In this document: positions 51,830 through 59,549 of the stretch, piece after piece
How positions within the stretch are numbered: position 1 is the stretch's first letter
How the letters are laid out: every line of letters starts with the position of its first letter
Assembly (NCBI RefSeq): GCF_020715685.1
Contig: NZ_CP085840.1
Coordinates: 2,852,001 to 2,916,000 of the forward strand
Origin: Dermatobacter hominis
Lineage (GTDB): Bacteria > Actinomycetota > Acidimicrobiia > Acidimicrobiales > Microtrichaceae
Direction of reading: 5' to 3'
DNA length: 64,000 nt
Position numbers and translations under genes: made by a program
Notes under the pieces: model-generated
Database searches by the model: none
What the model was told of the DNA's origin: nothing
Seen by the model: only the letters and a program-made list of their open reading frames with translations

Positions 51830-53599
51830 ATGCCGTCCCCCGAGCCGAACCCGCCCACCGAGCCCGCCGCCGGGCCGGGGGCCGTGCCGCCCGCCGGTCC
51901 GGCGCCGTCGGCCGCGGTGCCGGCGCGGGAGGTCCGGTTCACGCTCGACGGCACCGAGGTGGCCGTCGACGACGACGGCATCACGCTCCTCGACGCCCTC
52001 CGGGGTCGGCTCGGGATCACGTCGGCCAAGGACGGCTGCTCCCCGCAGGGCCAGTGCGGCTGCTGCACCGTGGTGGTCGACGGCACGGCCCGCGTCGCGT
52101 GCGTGACGCCGCTCCGACGGGTCGCCGGGCGCGAGGTCGTCACCTTCGACGGCCTCGACGCGGACGTGCGGGGCCGGTGGGCGGAGGCGTTCCTGGGCCA
52201 CGGCGCGAGCCAGTGCGGGTTCTGCTCGCCGGGCATCATCGTCCGCCTCGAGGCCCTGCGGGCGAAGGTCGCGGCGGAGGGCGGGGACCTCCGACCCGGC
52301 GCGGTCGACCGGGCCCTCGCCGCCCACCTGTGCCGGTGCACGGGCTGGCAGAGCATCGAGGAGGCGGCGGCCGACGTGCTCGGCGTCGCGCCGGCGGACA
52401 CACCCGTCGCGCTGCCCGGCGCGAGCGATCGCGACCTCGAGGCGGCGGCCAGCCGCGACCTCGAGGCGGCAGCCAGGCGGGCGACGCTCGAGCTGGGCGC
52501 GCCGCAGCGGGTGGGGCCCGACGTCGCCGCCGGAGCGGTCGGGTTCTCGGCCGACACCGCCCCGACGGGTGCGCTCGTCGCCGTGCCCGGTCCGGACGGG
52601 GGCTGGGCGGTGGCCGCCGGCGTGACCGAGGCGCGCAGGGCGGCGGGCAAGGTGCAGGGCCGTCGCACCACGATCGAGCCGGCCCCGCCGCTCGACGTGC
52701 CCGACGGCGGGTGGGACCTGACCTTGCGGACGAGCTGGGTCGACGCGGCGTACGTCGAGACCGACGCCTCCTGGTGCGAGCCGGGCGGGGAGCCCTCGCC
52801 CGCCGCGGCGAACGGCGGGGCGTTCGGCGGGAAGCGCCGGAGCCCGCTGCCCGAGGCGGCCCGTGCGCTGGCCGACGAGCACGGCCGCGCCGTGCTGGCG
52901 CTGTGGTCGCGAGAGGACTGCACCCGGTCGGCGCCCAAGCGACCGCCGCTCGCCGCCGGCATCCGCGCCGACGGCACCGGCACCGTCCACGTCGTCCGGA
53001 CCGAGGGCATCGCGGCGCGGATCGCCGCCGTCGCCCCGGGGCTCGACGTCGTCGAGGTCGACGCCGCCGGGCCGCCGACGTCGACCGCGCTCCGGGCCGC
53101 GGGGTGGGCGGAGGCCGTGGTGCTGCTCGCCGGCGTCGGCGCGCCGAGCGAGGTCGTGGCCGTGCAGCCCGGGGCGCTCGGCGCCGACGACGACCGGGGC
53201 GAGCGCGTGGTCGTGCGGACCCCGGACGGGGCGGTGGCCGAGGCGTCGGTCACGATCGCCGACGGTCCGTCGCCGGTGACCCGGATCGCGGTGCGGATCG
53301 CGGCCGGTGAGGTGCTCGACGCGGTCGTGCTGCGCTCGTACTGCATCGGCGCCGCGCACATGGCGCTCAGTTGGGTGACCTCGGAGGGCCTGGCCGTCGA
53401 CGACGACGGCACCGTGCTCGACCTGACCGTCCGGTCCCTCGGCGTCCTGCGGGCGGCCGACATGCCGCCGGTGGACGTCGAGGTGCGGGCGGGCGACGGC
53501 CCGCCGGTCCGTGGCTCCGACGCGGTCTTCGCCGCGGTGGCCGCCGCGACCTGGCGGGCGCTCGGCACGCCGCCGGTGTGGCCAGCCCGGCCGGCCTGA
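51830..53599 (+). CDS. Fusion of a [2Fe-2S] subunit and a shortened molybdenum-hydroxylase-like domain
   Basis: 589 residues from the ATG at 51830. Residues 35-190 are a xanthine-dehydrogenase-type iron-sulfur subunit: CSPQGQCGCCTVVVDG (first Cys 70) for the plant-type cluster, then CGFCSPGIIVRLEAL and HLCRCTGWQSIEEA for the second. The rest resembles parts of the molybdopterin subunit, for example NGGAFGGKRRS near 327 followed by VLALWSREDCTRSA, but is only about 390 residues where 700-750 are expected. No FAD subunit is adjacent. Either a decayed fusion or a novel compact enzyme; the reading frame is intact. Confidence 0.8.
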   Translation: MPSPEPNPPTEPAAGPGAVPPAGPAPSAAVPAREVRFTLDGTEVAVDDDGITLLDALRGRLGITSAKDGCSPQGQCGCCTVVVDGTARVACVTPLRRVAGREVVTFDGLDADVRGRWAEAFLGHGASQCGFCSPGIIVRLEALRAKVAAEGGDLRPGAVDRALAAHLCRCTGWQSIEEAAADVLGVAPADTPVALPGASDRDLEAAASRDLEAAARRATLELGAPQRVGPDVAAGAVGFSADTAPTGALVAVPGPDGGWAVAAGVTEARRAAGKVQGRRTTIEPAPPLDVPDGGWDLTLRTSWVDAAYVETDASWCEPGGEPSPAAANGGAFGGKRRSPLPEAARALADEHGRAVLALWSREDCTRSAPKRPPLAAGIRADGTGTVHVVRTEGIAARIAAVAPGLDVVEVDAAGPPTSTALRAAGWAEAVVLLAGVGAPSEVVAVQPGALGADDDRGERVVVRTPDGAVAEASVTIADGPSPVTRIAVRIAAGEVLDAVVLRSYCIGAAHMALSWVTSEGLAVDDDGTVLDLTVRSLGVLRAADMPPVDVEVRAGDGPPVRGSDAVFAAVAAATWRALGTPPVWPARPA

Positions 53600-53679
53600 G
53601 GCAGGGGCAGCCCGGCCGGCCTGAGGCAGGGGCAGCCCGGCCGGCCTGAGGCAGGGGCAGCCCGGCCGGCCTGAGGCAG
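53583..53679 (+). repeat. 25-bp tandem repeat, four copies, spanning a stop codon
   Basis: Copies at 53583, 53608, 53633 and 53658 (last incomplete), unit starting CAGCCCGGCCGGCCTGAGG. The first copy holds the last codons and TGA of the fusion gene. It shares the 13-base core GCCTGAGGCAGGG with the 23-bp array at 29354. Confidence 0.97.
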
Positions 53680-53740
53680 CACGAGCCACGACCGCAAGAT
53701 CGGTCGGGCGGCGCACGGGCCCGGTGGACAGACTGATCCG

Positions 53741-54757
53741 GTGACCTCCGTGCCGGGCCGGGACCGACTGCGCGAGCTGCTCGACGCGCTGCTCGACGAC
53801 GAGCCCGGCGGCCTCGACGCGGCCGCCGACCGGGCGTCGTCGTCGCCGTTCCACTTCGCGCGCCAGCTCTCGTCGGCCACCGGCGAGCCGCCGATGTCGA
53901 TCCGCCGTCGGGTGCTGCTCGAGCGGGCGGCGTGGCAGCTCGCGCAGGGCAGCTCGGTCACCGACGCCGCGTTCGACGCGGGGTACGAGTCGGTCGACGG
54001 CTTCTCGCGGGCGTTCCATCGCGCCTTCGGCTACCCGCCGAGCTCGGCGGGCCCGGGGCTCGCGACGTGGCTGCCGTCACCCAACGGCCTGCACTTCCAC
54101 CCACCGGTCAACCTCTGGCTCACCTCGACGCCGCACGTCGCGGAGGGGGCGGGGGCCGACGGCGTGGTCGCGCTGATGGTCCACCACGACGTCGACGACA
54201 CGGCGCACCTCATCGAGCTGGCGGCATCGCTCGACGACGAACGCCTCCGGCGCGAGCTCGCGCCGGGCCGGACCGTGCTGCGCTGGGACGGGCCGGAGCC
54301 GTCGGTCGCGGCCGTCCTCGAGCACATCGTGTGGTCGAAGGAGGTGTGGTCGGCGTCGATCGCCGGCGGTGACATCCCCCCGCGGGGCGGTGACGCACCC
54401 GACGAGCTCCGTGCCCGCCACGCCGCGGCGGGACCGCGCTGGATCTCGACGGTCTCGGACATCTCCCGCCGTGGGGCGTGGTCGGACCGCTTCGTCGACG
54501 CGCTGTGCGATCCGCCCGAGTCGTTCGTCCTGTCGAGCGTGGTCGCCCACGTGCTCGAGTTCTCGGCCCACCGCCGCCAGGTCGTGCGCTCGATGCTGCG
54601 CGACCTCGGCGGGGCCGACGCCGTCGACCACGGCGACCCGATCGACTGGCTGCACCTCCGGCACGGGCCGCCCGACCGGGCCGGCGGCGCCGGGGCGGCC
54701 GGGTGCGAGGCCGACGGCACCGAGGTCACACCCACCACCGAGGAGGAGCGAGCATGA
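53741..54757 (+). CDS. AraC-type helix-turn-helix fused to a DinB-like domain
   Basis: 338 residues. N-terminal AraC DNA-binding part (AADRASSSPFHFARQLSSAT, SVTDAAFDAGYESVDGFSRAFHRAFG). C-terminal four-helix bundle from about 140 with HHDVDDTAHLIELAASL, VLEHIVWSKEVW and VAHVLEFSAHRRQVV, in which His residues are placed as in DinB/YfiT metal sites. Overlaps the next gene by ATGA. GTG start with a CAGACT box 6 bases before it. Confidence 0.85.
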   Translation: MTSVPGRDRLRELLDALLDDEPGGLDAAADRASSSPFHFARQLSSATGEPPMSIRRRVLLERAAWQLAQGSSVTDAAFDAGYESVDGFSRAFHRAFGYPPSSAGPGLATWLPSPNGLHFHPPVNLWLTSTPHVAEGAGADGVVALMVHHDVDDTAHLIELAASLDDERLRRELAPGRTVLRWDGPEPSVAAVLEHIVWSKEVWSASIAGGDIPPRGGDAPDELRARHAAAGPRWISTVSDISRRGAWSDRFVDALCDPPESFVLSSVVAHVLEFSAHRRQVVRSMLRDLGGADAVDHGDPIDWLHLRHGPPDRAGGAGAAGCEADGTEVTPTTEEERA

Positions 54758-55287
54758 GCCGCACGATCTACCTGACCGCCACGACGCTGGACGGCTTCAT
54801 CGCGGATCCGGACCACAGCCTCGAGTGGCTGTTCGTCGTCGACGCCGGCGACCACGAGGGCGACCACGCCCGGTTCATGGAGGGCGTCGGCGCGGTGATC
54901 ATGGGCGCCAGCACCTACGAGTGGATCGTCGACCACGAGGACGGCCGGTGGGGCTACGAGCAGCCGTCCTGGGTGATGACGCACCGCGACCTCCCGGAGG
55001 TCGACGGCGACGTCCGCTTCGTCGCCGCCGACGACGATGCGGCGCTCCTCGCCGTGCACGACGAGATGCTCGAGGCCGCGGCCGGCAAGGACATCTGGGT
55101 CGTGGGCGGCGGCGAGCTGGCGGCGCGGCTCGTCGACGTGGGGCGGCTCGACGAGATCGAGGTGTCGATCGCACCCGTCACGCTGGGGGCCGGCAAGCCG
55201 CTGCTGCCGCGCCACGTCGAGCTCACGACGCTCGAGGTCGACCGCACCGTCGACTTCGCGCACATCCGGTACCGCGTCGGCCGCTGA
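54754..55287 (+). CDS. Dihydrofolate-reductase-like (RibD C-terminal domain) protein
   Basis: 177 residues. RTIYLTATTLDGFIADPDHSLEWL, IMGASTYEWIVDH, IWVVGGGELAARLVDVGRLDEI and VTLGAGKPLLPRH. The ATG overlaps the AraC/DinB stop, so the two are one operon. The gene pair suggests regulation of this reductase, or joint action on the same compound. RBS GAGGAGG. Confidence 0.9.
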   Translation: MSRTIYLTATTLDGFIADPDHSLEWLFVVDAGDHEGDHARFMEGVGAVIMGASTYEWIVDHEDGRWGYEQPSWVMTHRDLPEVDGDVRFVAADDDAALLAVHDEMLEAAAGKDIWVVGGGELAARLVDVGRLDEIEVSIAPVTLGAGKPLLPRHVELTTLEVDRTVDFAHIRYRVGR

Positions 55288-55326
55288 GCCGCCCGTGGGG
55301 CGGCGCCGCTCGGGTAGACAGGCGGC

Positions 55327-55665
55327 ATGACCGCTCCGTACGTCCCCGCACGACGAGCCGGCGACTGGCTGGTGGTGTCCGGCCAGATCGGCCTCGGCCC
55401 CGACGGCCTGGCCGAGGGCTTCGAGGGCCAGCTCCGCCAGGCGCTGGCGAACCTCGACGAGCTGCTCGCGGCCGAGGGCGCCAGGGCCGACCAGGTGGCG
55501 AAGGCGACCGTCTTCCTGACCGACATGGACGACTACGCCGCGCTGAACGAGATCTACACCGCCTACTTCGCCGAGCCCCGCCCTGCCCGCACGTGCGTCG
55601 CGGTGGCGGGGCTGCCGCTCGGGGCGCTCGTCGAGGTCGAGGCCTGGGTCTGGACCGGGGACTGA
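55327..55665 (+). CDS. RidA (YjgF/YER057c/UK114) family deaminase
   Basis: 112 residues. Hydrolyses reactive enamine/imine intermediates. VVSGQIGLGPDG near the start and the catalytic Arg in PARTCVAVAGLPLGALVEVEA (quoted part; Arg in PART) are conserved. Possibly leaderless: TAGACA 6 bases before the ATG. Confidence 0.93.
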   Translation: MTAPYVPARRAGDWLVVSGQIGLGPDGLAEGFEGQLRQALANLDELLAAEGARADQVAKATVFLTDMDDYAALNEIYTAYFAEPRPARTCVAVAGLPLGALVEVEAWVWTGD

Positions 55666-55718
55666 CCGTTCACCGGCCGAGGTAGAAGACCGGCCCGGCG
55701 CTGGGGCAGACTGGCCCG

Positions 55719-55877
55719 ATGATCGGTCCGCTGCTCATCATCGTGGCCCTGGTGGTCGTCCTGCCCGTCGCCTTCATCATCACGGGCGGCGTGCTGGCGG
55801 TGATCCTGGGCCAGTCGCTGTCCAAGGAGGGCGAGTACCTCAACGAGGGCAGCGAGCTGATCGACCTCAACGTCTGA
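55719..55877 (+). CDS. Small single-span membrane protein (52 aa)
   Basis: ATG to TGA, 52 residues: MIGPLLIIVALVVVLPVAFI starts one transmembrane helix up to about residue 31, then a short acidic tail ending ELIDLNV. A CAGACT box lies 6 bases before the ATG, the same as before the gene at 53741. Amphipathic order and codon use look coding. Function unknown. Confidence 0.65.
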   Translation: MIGPLLIIVALVVVLPVAFIITGGVLAVILGQSLSKEGEYLNEGSELIDLNV

Positions 55878-55949
55878 GCCGCACCGGCCCGACGTCCCGG
55901 CCCGATTGCGGTCGCGGCGCGACCGCACGCACCTCGGCACCCGTCGGCG

Positions 55950-56621
55950 TCAGCCGCCCCAGCGGGACTCGCCGAACTTGTAGCCCACCGAGCGCACGGT
56001 CTGGATCATGCCGGCGTGCTCCTCGCCGAGCTTGGCCCGCAGCCGCCGGATGTGGACGTCGACCGTCCGGGCGCCGCCGTAGTACTCGTAGCCCCAGACC
56101 CGCGACAGCAGGATCTCGCGGGTGAAGACGCGGCCGGGGTTGGAGGCGAGGAACTTGAGCAGCTCGTACTCCATGTAGGTGAGGTCGAGCGGCTGGCCGT
56201 CGATCGCGGCCTGGTAGGTCTCGAGGTTCAGCACGAGCGCCTCGTACTGCACCACCTCGGGCCCGAGGTCGAGCCCGGACTCCGACGCGAGCAGGTGGCG
56301 GACGCGGGCCTCGAGCTCCGCCGGGTGGGCGGGCGCCACGCAGAAGTCGTCGAAGGTGTCGTGGCGGCCGTCGAGGTCGCCGAGCTGCGTCCCCCGGACC
56401 ATCAGGAGCAGCGGGGCGACGGCGAGGTCGCCGCGGCGCAGCGAGCGGGCCATGGCGAAGCCGCCGTCGGGCGACTCGTCGGCGGCGACGATCGCCCCGG
56501 CCCACACGCCCTCGCGCGCGGTCGACTCGTCCTTGACCGCCTGCCACGGCAGGCCGGCCAGGTCCAGCACGCGCACGATGTCGGGCGGTGCGGGGTCGGG
56601 CCAGATGAGCAGGGGCTGCAC
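55950..56621 (-). CDS. glnR: GlnR-like OmpR-family nitrogen regulator
   Basis: 223 residues. The receiver-like N-terminus (about 1-115) lacks the usual phosphorylation pocket (no LLDxxMP stretch), as in atypical GlnR proteins. The C-terminal winged helix is clear: LDLTYMEYELLKFLASNPGRVF, LLSRVWGYEYYGGARTVDVHI, RRLRAKLGEEHAGMI and TVRSVGYKFGE. It follows glnA by 7 bases on the same strand and controls nitrogen genes. A matching four-box site lies upstream of glnA/glnII. Confidence 0.9.
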   Translation of the reverse strand: MQPLLIWPDPAPPDIVRVLDLAGLPWQAVKDESTAREGVWAGAIVAADESPDGGFAMARSLRRGDLAVAPLLLMVRGTQLGDLDGRHDTFDDFCVAPAHPAELEARVRHLLASESGLDLGPEVVQYEALVLNLETYQAAIDGQPLDLTYMEYELLKFLASNPGRVFTREILLSRVWGYEYYGGARTVDVHIRRLRAKLGEEHAGMIQTVRSVGYKFGESRWGG

Positions 56622-56628
56622 GGCGCTC

Positions 56629-57963
56629 CTACCAGGACCCCAGGTAGCGCCGCAGCTCGAAGCTGGACACGTGGGTGCGGTAGGCGCCCCACTCGGCCCG
56701 CTTGTTGCGGAGGAACCACTCGAAGATGTGCTCGCCGAGCGTCGTGCGCACGAGGTCGGAGCCCTCCATGCGGTCGAGCGCCTCGGAGAGGTTGCTCGGC
56801 AGCATCGACCCGTCGTCGGGGCGGCGCTCCTCGAAGTCCTCGAACAGGTTGACCGTCGTCTCCTCGGGCAGCTCGTAGCCCTGCTGGATGCCGGCCATGC
56901 CCGCGGCGAGCAGCACCGAGAACGCGAGGTAGGGGTTGCAGGACGGGTCGAGCGCCCGGTACTCGAGCCGGGTCCCCTGGTCCTCCTTGCCCTTCTTCGG
57001 CACCGGCACCCGCACCAGGGCGGAGCGGTTGTTGCGGGCCCACGAGATGTGGACCGGGGCCTCGAAGCCGGCGACGAGCCGCTTGTAGGAGTTCACCAGC
57101 TGGTTGGTCACGGCGGTGACCTCGCTGGCGTGCGTGAGCAGCCCGGCGATGAAGCCCTTGGCCGTCGAGCTCAGGCCGACCGCGTCGGTCGGGTCGTAGA
57201 AGGCGTTGTCGTCGCCGGTCCACAGCGACAGGTGCGTGTGCATGCCGGAGCCCTGCACGCCCTCCATCGGCTTGGGCATGAACGTGGCGTGCACGCCCGA
57301 GGCCATGGCGACCTCCCGCACGATCATCCGCAGCGCCATCACGTTGTCGGCCATGGCCAGCGCATCGCTGTAGCGCAGGTCGATCTCGTGCTGCGACGGG
57401 CCGTCCTCGTGGAACGAGTACTCGACGGGGATGCCCGTGCCCTCGAGCCGCTGGATGGTCCGGCGGCGGATGTCGGACGTCTCGTCGTAGGTCGTGAGGT
57501 CGAAGTAGCTCGCGGAGTCGAGCGGCTGCGGCGGCTTCGAGGGGTCGTCGTCGGCGAGGTAGAAGAACTCGACCTCGGGGGCGCACATGAACTGGAAGCC
57601 GGCGTCGGCCGCGACGGCGAGGTTGCGCTTGAGCACCTGGCGCGGGTCGCCCTCGAAGGGCGTGCCGTCGAGGTTCGTGATGTCGCAGAAGATGCGCGCC
57701 GTGAGGTCCTCGCCCTCTCGGGACGGCATCAGCTGGAACGAGTTCGGGTCCGGGAAGGCGAGGACGTCGCTCTCCTGCACGCGGCTGAAGCCGTCGATCG
57801 CGGAGCCGTCGAACTGGACGCCCTCCTCGAAGGCCGCCTCCAGCTCGACCGGCGAGATCGCCACGGACTTCAGCTGACCGAGGACGTCGGTGAACCAGAG
57901 CCGGACCAGTCGCACGCGTCGTTCCTCGACGGTGCGCAGCACGTAGTCCTGTTGGTGATCCAT
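56629..57963 (-). CDS. glnA: Glutamine synthetase, type I (GSI-alpha size)
   Basis: 444 residues. Makes glutamine from glutamate and ammonia. VQFDGSAIDGFSRVQESDVLAF-like GS signature (quoted in part), EVEFFYL, GIPVEYSFHEDGPSQHEIDL, MPKPMEGVQGSGMHTH, and NPYLAFSVLLAAGMAGIQQG. The short length and the absence of an adenylylation-type NLYDLPP Tyr segment suggest the non-adenylylated GSI-alpha group. ATG 57963 has GGAG nine bases upstream; ATG 57975 is an alternative. Confidence 0.95.
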   Translation of the reverse strand: MDHQQDYVLRTVEERRVRLVRLWFTDVLGQLKSVAISPVELEAAFEEGVQFDGSAIDGFSRVQESDVLAFPDPNSFQLMPSREGEDLTARIFCDITNLDGTPFEGDPRQVLKRNLAVAADAGFQFMCAPEVEFFYLADDDPSKPPQPLDSASYFDLTTYDETSDIRRRTIQRLEGTGIPVEYSFHEDGPSQHEIDLRYSDALAMADNVMALRMIVREVAMASGVHATFMPKPMEGVQGSGMHTHLSLWTGDDNAFYDPTDAVGLSSTAKGFIAGLLTHASEVTAVTNQLVNSYKRLVAGFEAPVHISWARNNRSALVRVPVPKKGKEDQGTRLEYRALDPSCNPYLAFSVLLAAGMAGIQQGYELPEETTVNLFEDFEERRPDDGSMLPSNLSEALDRMEGSDLVRTTLGEHIFEWFLRNKRAEWGAYRTHVSSFELRRYLGSW

Positions 57964-58069
57964 AGAGCGCTCCATCTTGTCACCGGGGCATGCGGGGCGC
58001 CCTTCTGCGAGGCGGCCCGACGCGGTGGTACCAGTCCCCGACGGGCCCCTCCCAATCGCAGTGGGCCTG

Positions 58070-58107
58070 TTCACGCGCCGTTCACAAATGGGCAACGGGA
58101 ACGAAAA
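58070..58107 (+). promoter_or_regulatory. Four-box GlnR-like operator between glnA and glnII
   Basis: TTCAC, 6 bases, TTCAC, 6 bases, GCAAC, 6 bases, GAAAA: four 5-base boxes at an exact 11-bp pitch. The last two match the actinobacterial GlnR a-b boxes (gTnAC-n6-GAAAC) closely. It lies between the divergent glutamine synthetases, about 107 bases from glnA and 195 from glnII. The rest of 57964-58301 shows no further clear element. Confidence 0.65.
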
Positions 58108-58301
58108 CCCCTCCGACCAACCTGCGTGGGCGCCGGGTTCGGTGGGTCCGATCCCGGCCCAGCTGGGCTCCCCGACGGGGCCGTCCGGTGACAGGGTGAT
58201 GAGATCCACTCGGGCGACGGTCCCCCCGGTCGCCCGGCGGAAGCGAAGGGCCCGCCGTGCCAGATCGACGCGGCGGATACGAACAAGCGAAGGAATCGAA
58301 C

Positions 58302-59318
58302 GTGGCTTATCGGGCTGAATACATCTGGATCGACGGCACTGAGCCGACGCCGCTCATGCGGTCGAAGACCAAGATCCTCGCCGACGGCGCCGAGCCGGGC
58401 ATCTGGGGCTTCGACGGCTCGTCCACGAACCAGGCCCCCGGCGACAACTCGGACTGCGTCCTGAACCCCGTGTACACGGTGCCGGACCCGATCCGTGGCG
58501 GCAACGACGTCCTCGTGCTCTGCGAGGTGCTCCTCCCCGAGTCCTTCGAGCCGCACCCCACCAACACCCGCGCCGCCTGCGTCGAGGTCGCCGACAAGTT
58601 CGCCAGCTTCGAGCCGCTGTTCGGCATCGAGCAGGAGTACACCTTCTTCAAGGACGGCCGTCCGCTCGGCTGGCCGCAGGAGGGCTACTACTACCCGGCC
58701 CCGCAGGGCCCGTACTACTGCGGCGTCGGCGCCGTGGAGATCGCCGGTCGGGAGATCGTCGAGGCCCACACGACGGCCTGCATCGAGGCCGGCATCAACA
58801 TCTCCGGCACCAACGCCGAGGTGATGCTGGGCCAGTGGGAGTTCCAGGTCGGCCCGTCCGGCACCGTCGAGGTCGCCGACGAGCTCTGGATGGCCCGCTA
58901 CCTCCTCTACCGGATCTCCGAGGACTTCGGCGTCAACGCGTCGATCTCGGCGAAGCCGATCAAGGGCGACTGGAACGGCGCCGGCGCCCACACGAACTTC
59001 TCGACCAACCAGATGCGCGAGGGCTACGACGCCATCATCGCCGCCTGCGAGGCCATCGGCGGCCCGGGCAAGGTCGAGGAGCACCTGGCGGGCTACGGCC
59101 ACGGCTACGAGGACCGGCTCACCGGCCTCCACGAGACCGCCCACTACTCGCAGTTCCGCTACGGCGTGTCCGACCGTGGCGCCTCCGTGCGCATCCCGTG
59201 GCAGGTCGCCAAGGACGGCAAGGGCTACATCGAGGACCGTCGCCCGAACGCCAACATCGACCCGTACGTCGTCACCCGGCTCATCACCAACACGGTGTGC
59301 TCGGCGGCGACGCCCTGA
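58302..59318 (+). CDS. glnII: Glutamine synthetase, type II (eukaryotic-like)
   Basis: 338 residues. YRAEYIWIDGTEPTPLMRSKT, WGFDGSSTNQAPGDNSDC, FGIEQEYTFF, GQWEFQVGP, GDWNGAGAHTNFST and ASVRIPWQVAKDGKGYIEDRRPNANIDPY (in part) are the GSII motifs. The small second enzyme is common in actinomycetes and rhizobia. GTG 58302 has AGGA at 7-base spacing; the frame is open upstream without a better start. Divergent from glnA. Confidence 0.96.
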   Translation: MAYRAEYIWIDGTEPTPLMRSKTKILADGAEPGIWGFDGSSTNQAPGDNSDCVLNPVYTVPDPIRGGNDVLVLCEVLLPESFEPHPTNTRAACVEVADKFASFEPLFGIEQEYTFFKDGRPLGWPQEGYYYPAPQGPYYCGVGAVEIAGREIVEAHTTACIEAGINISGTNAEVMLGQWEFQVGPSGTVEVADELWMARYLLYRISEDFGVNASISAKPIKGDWNGAGAHTNFSTNQMREGYDAIIAACEAIGGPGKVEEHLAGYGHGYEDRLTGLHETAHYSQFRYGVSDRGASVRIPWQVAKDGKGYIEDRRPNANIDPYVVTRLITNTVCSAATP

Positions 59319-59425
59319 TCGGCACCGACCGATCGGAACGGACGCTCGGGCGGCGGTGACCATGAGGAGCCGCCGCCCGACCAGGTCCGCCCCGGCCGAC
59401 GCCGGGGTCGACAGCACTGCGCGAC

Positions 59426-59451
59426 GAGGGCCCGGCCGACGCCGGGCCCTC
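59426..59451 (+). terminator. Hairpin after glnII
   Basis: An 11-bp perfect stem (59426-59436 with 59441-59451) and 4-base loop CGAC, about 110 bases after glnII. GC-rich, no U-tract. The rest of 59319-59549 has no supported gene. Confidence 0.7.
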
Positions 59452-59537
59452 GCCGTGCTCGGGGCGCTGCTCACCGCCCCCGGGACCACCCCGCCGCCAC
59501 GCGCCGTCGGCCTGCCGGTGCTGCGGACGGAGGTGGC

Positions 59538-59543
59538 TACCAT
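59538..59543 (+). promoter_or_regulatory. -10 box of a likely leaderless nadE promoter
   Basis: TACCAT, 6 bases, GTG 59550. Confidence 0.55.
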
Positions 59544-59549
59544 CCAGTC

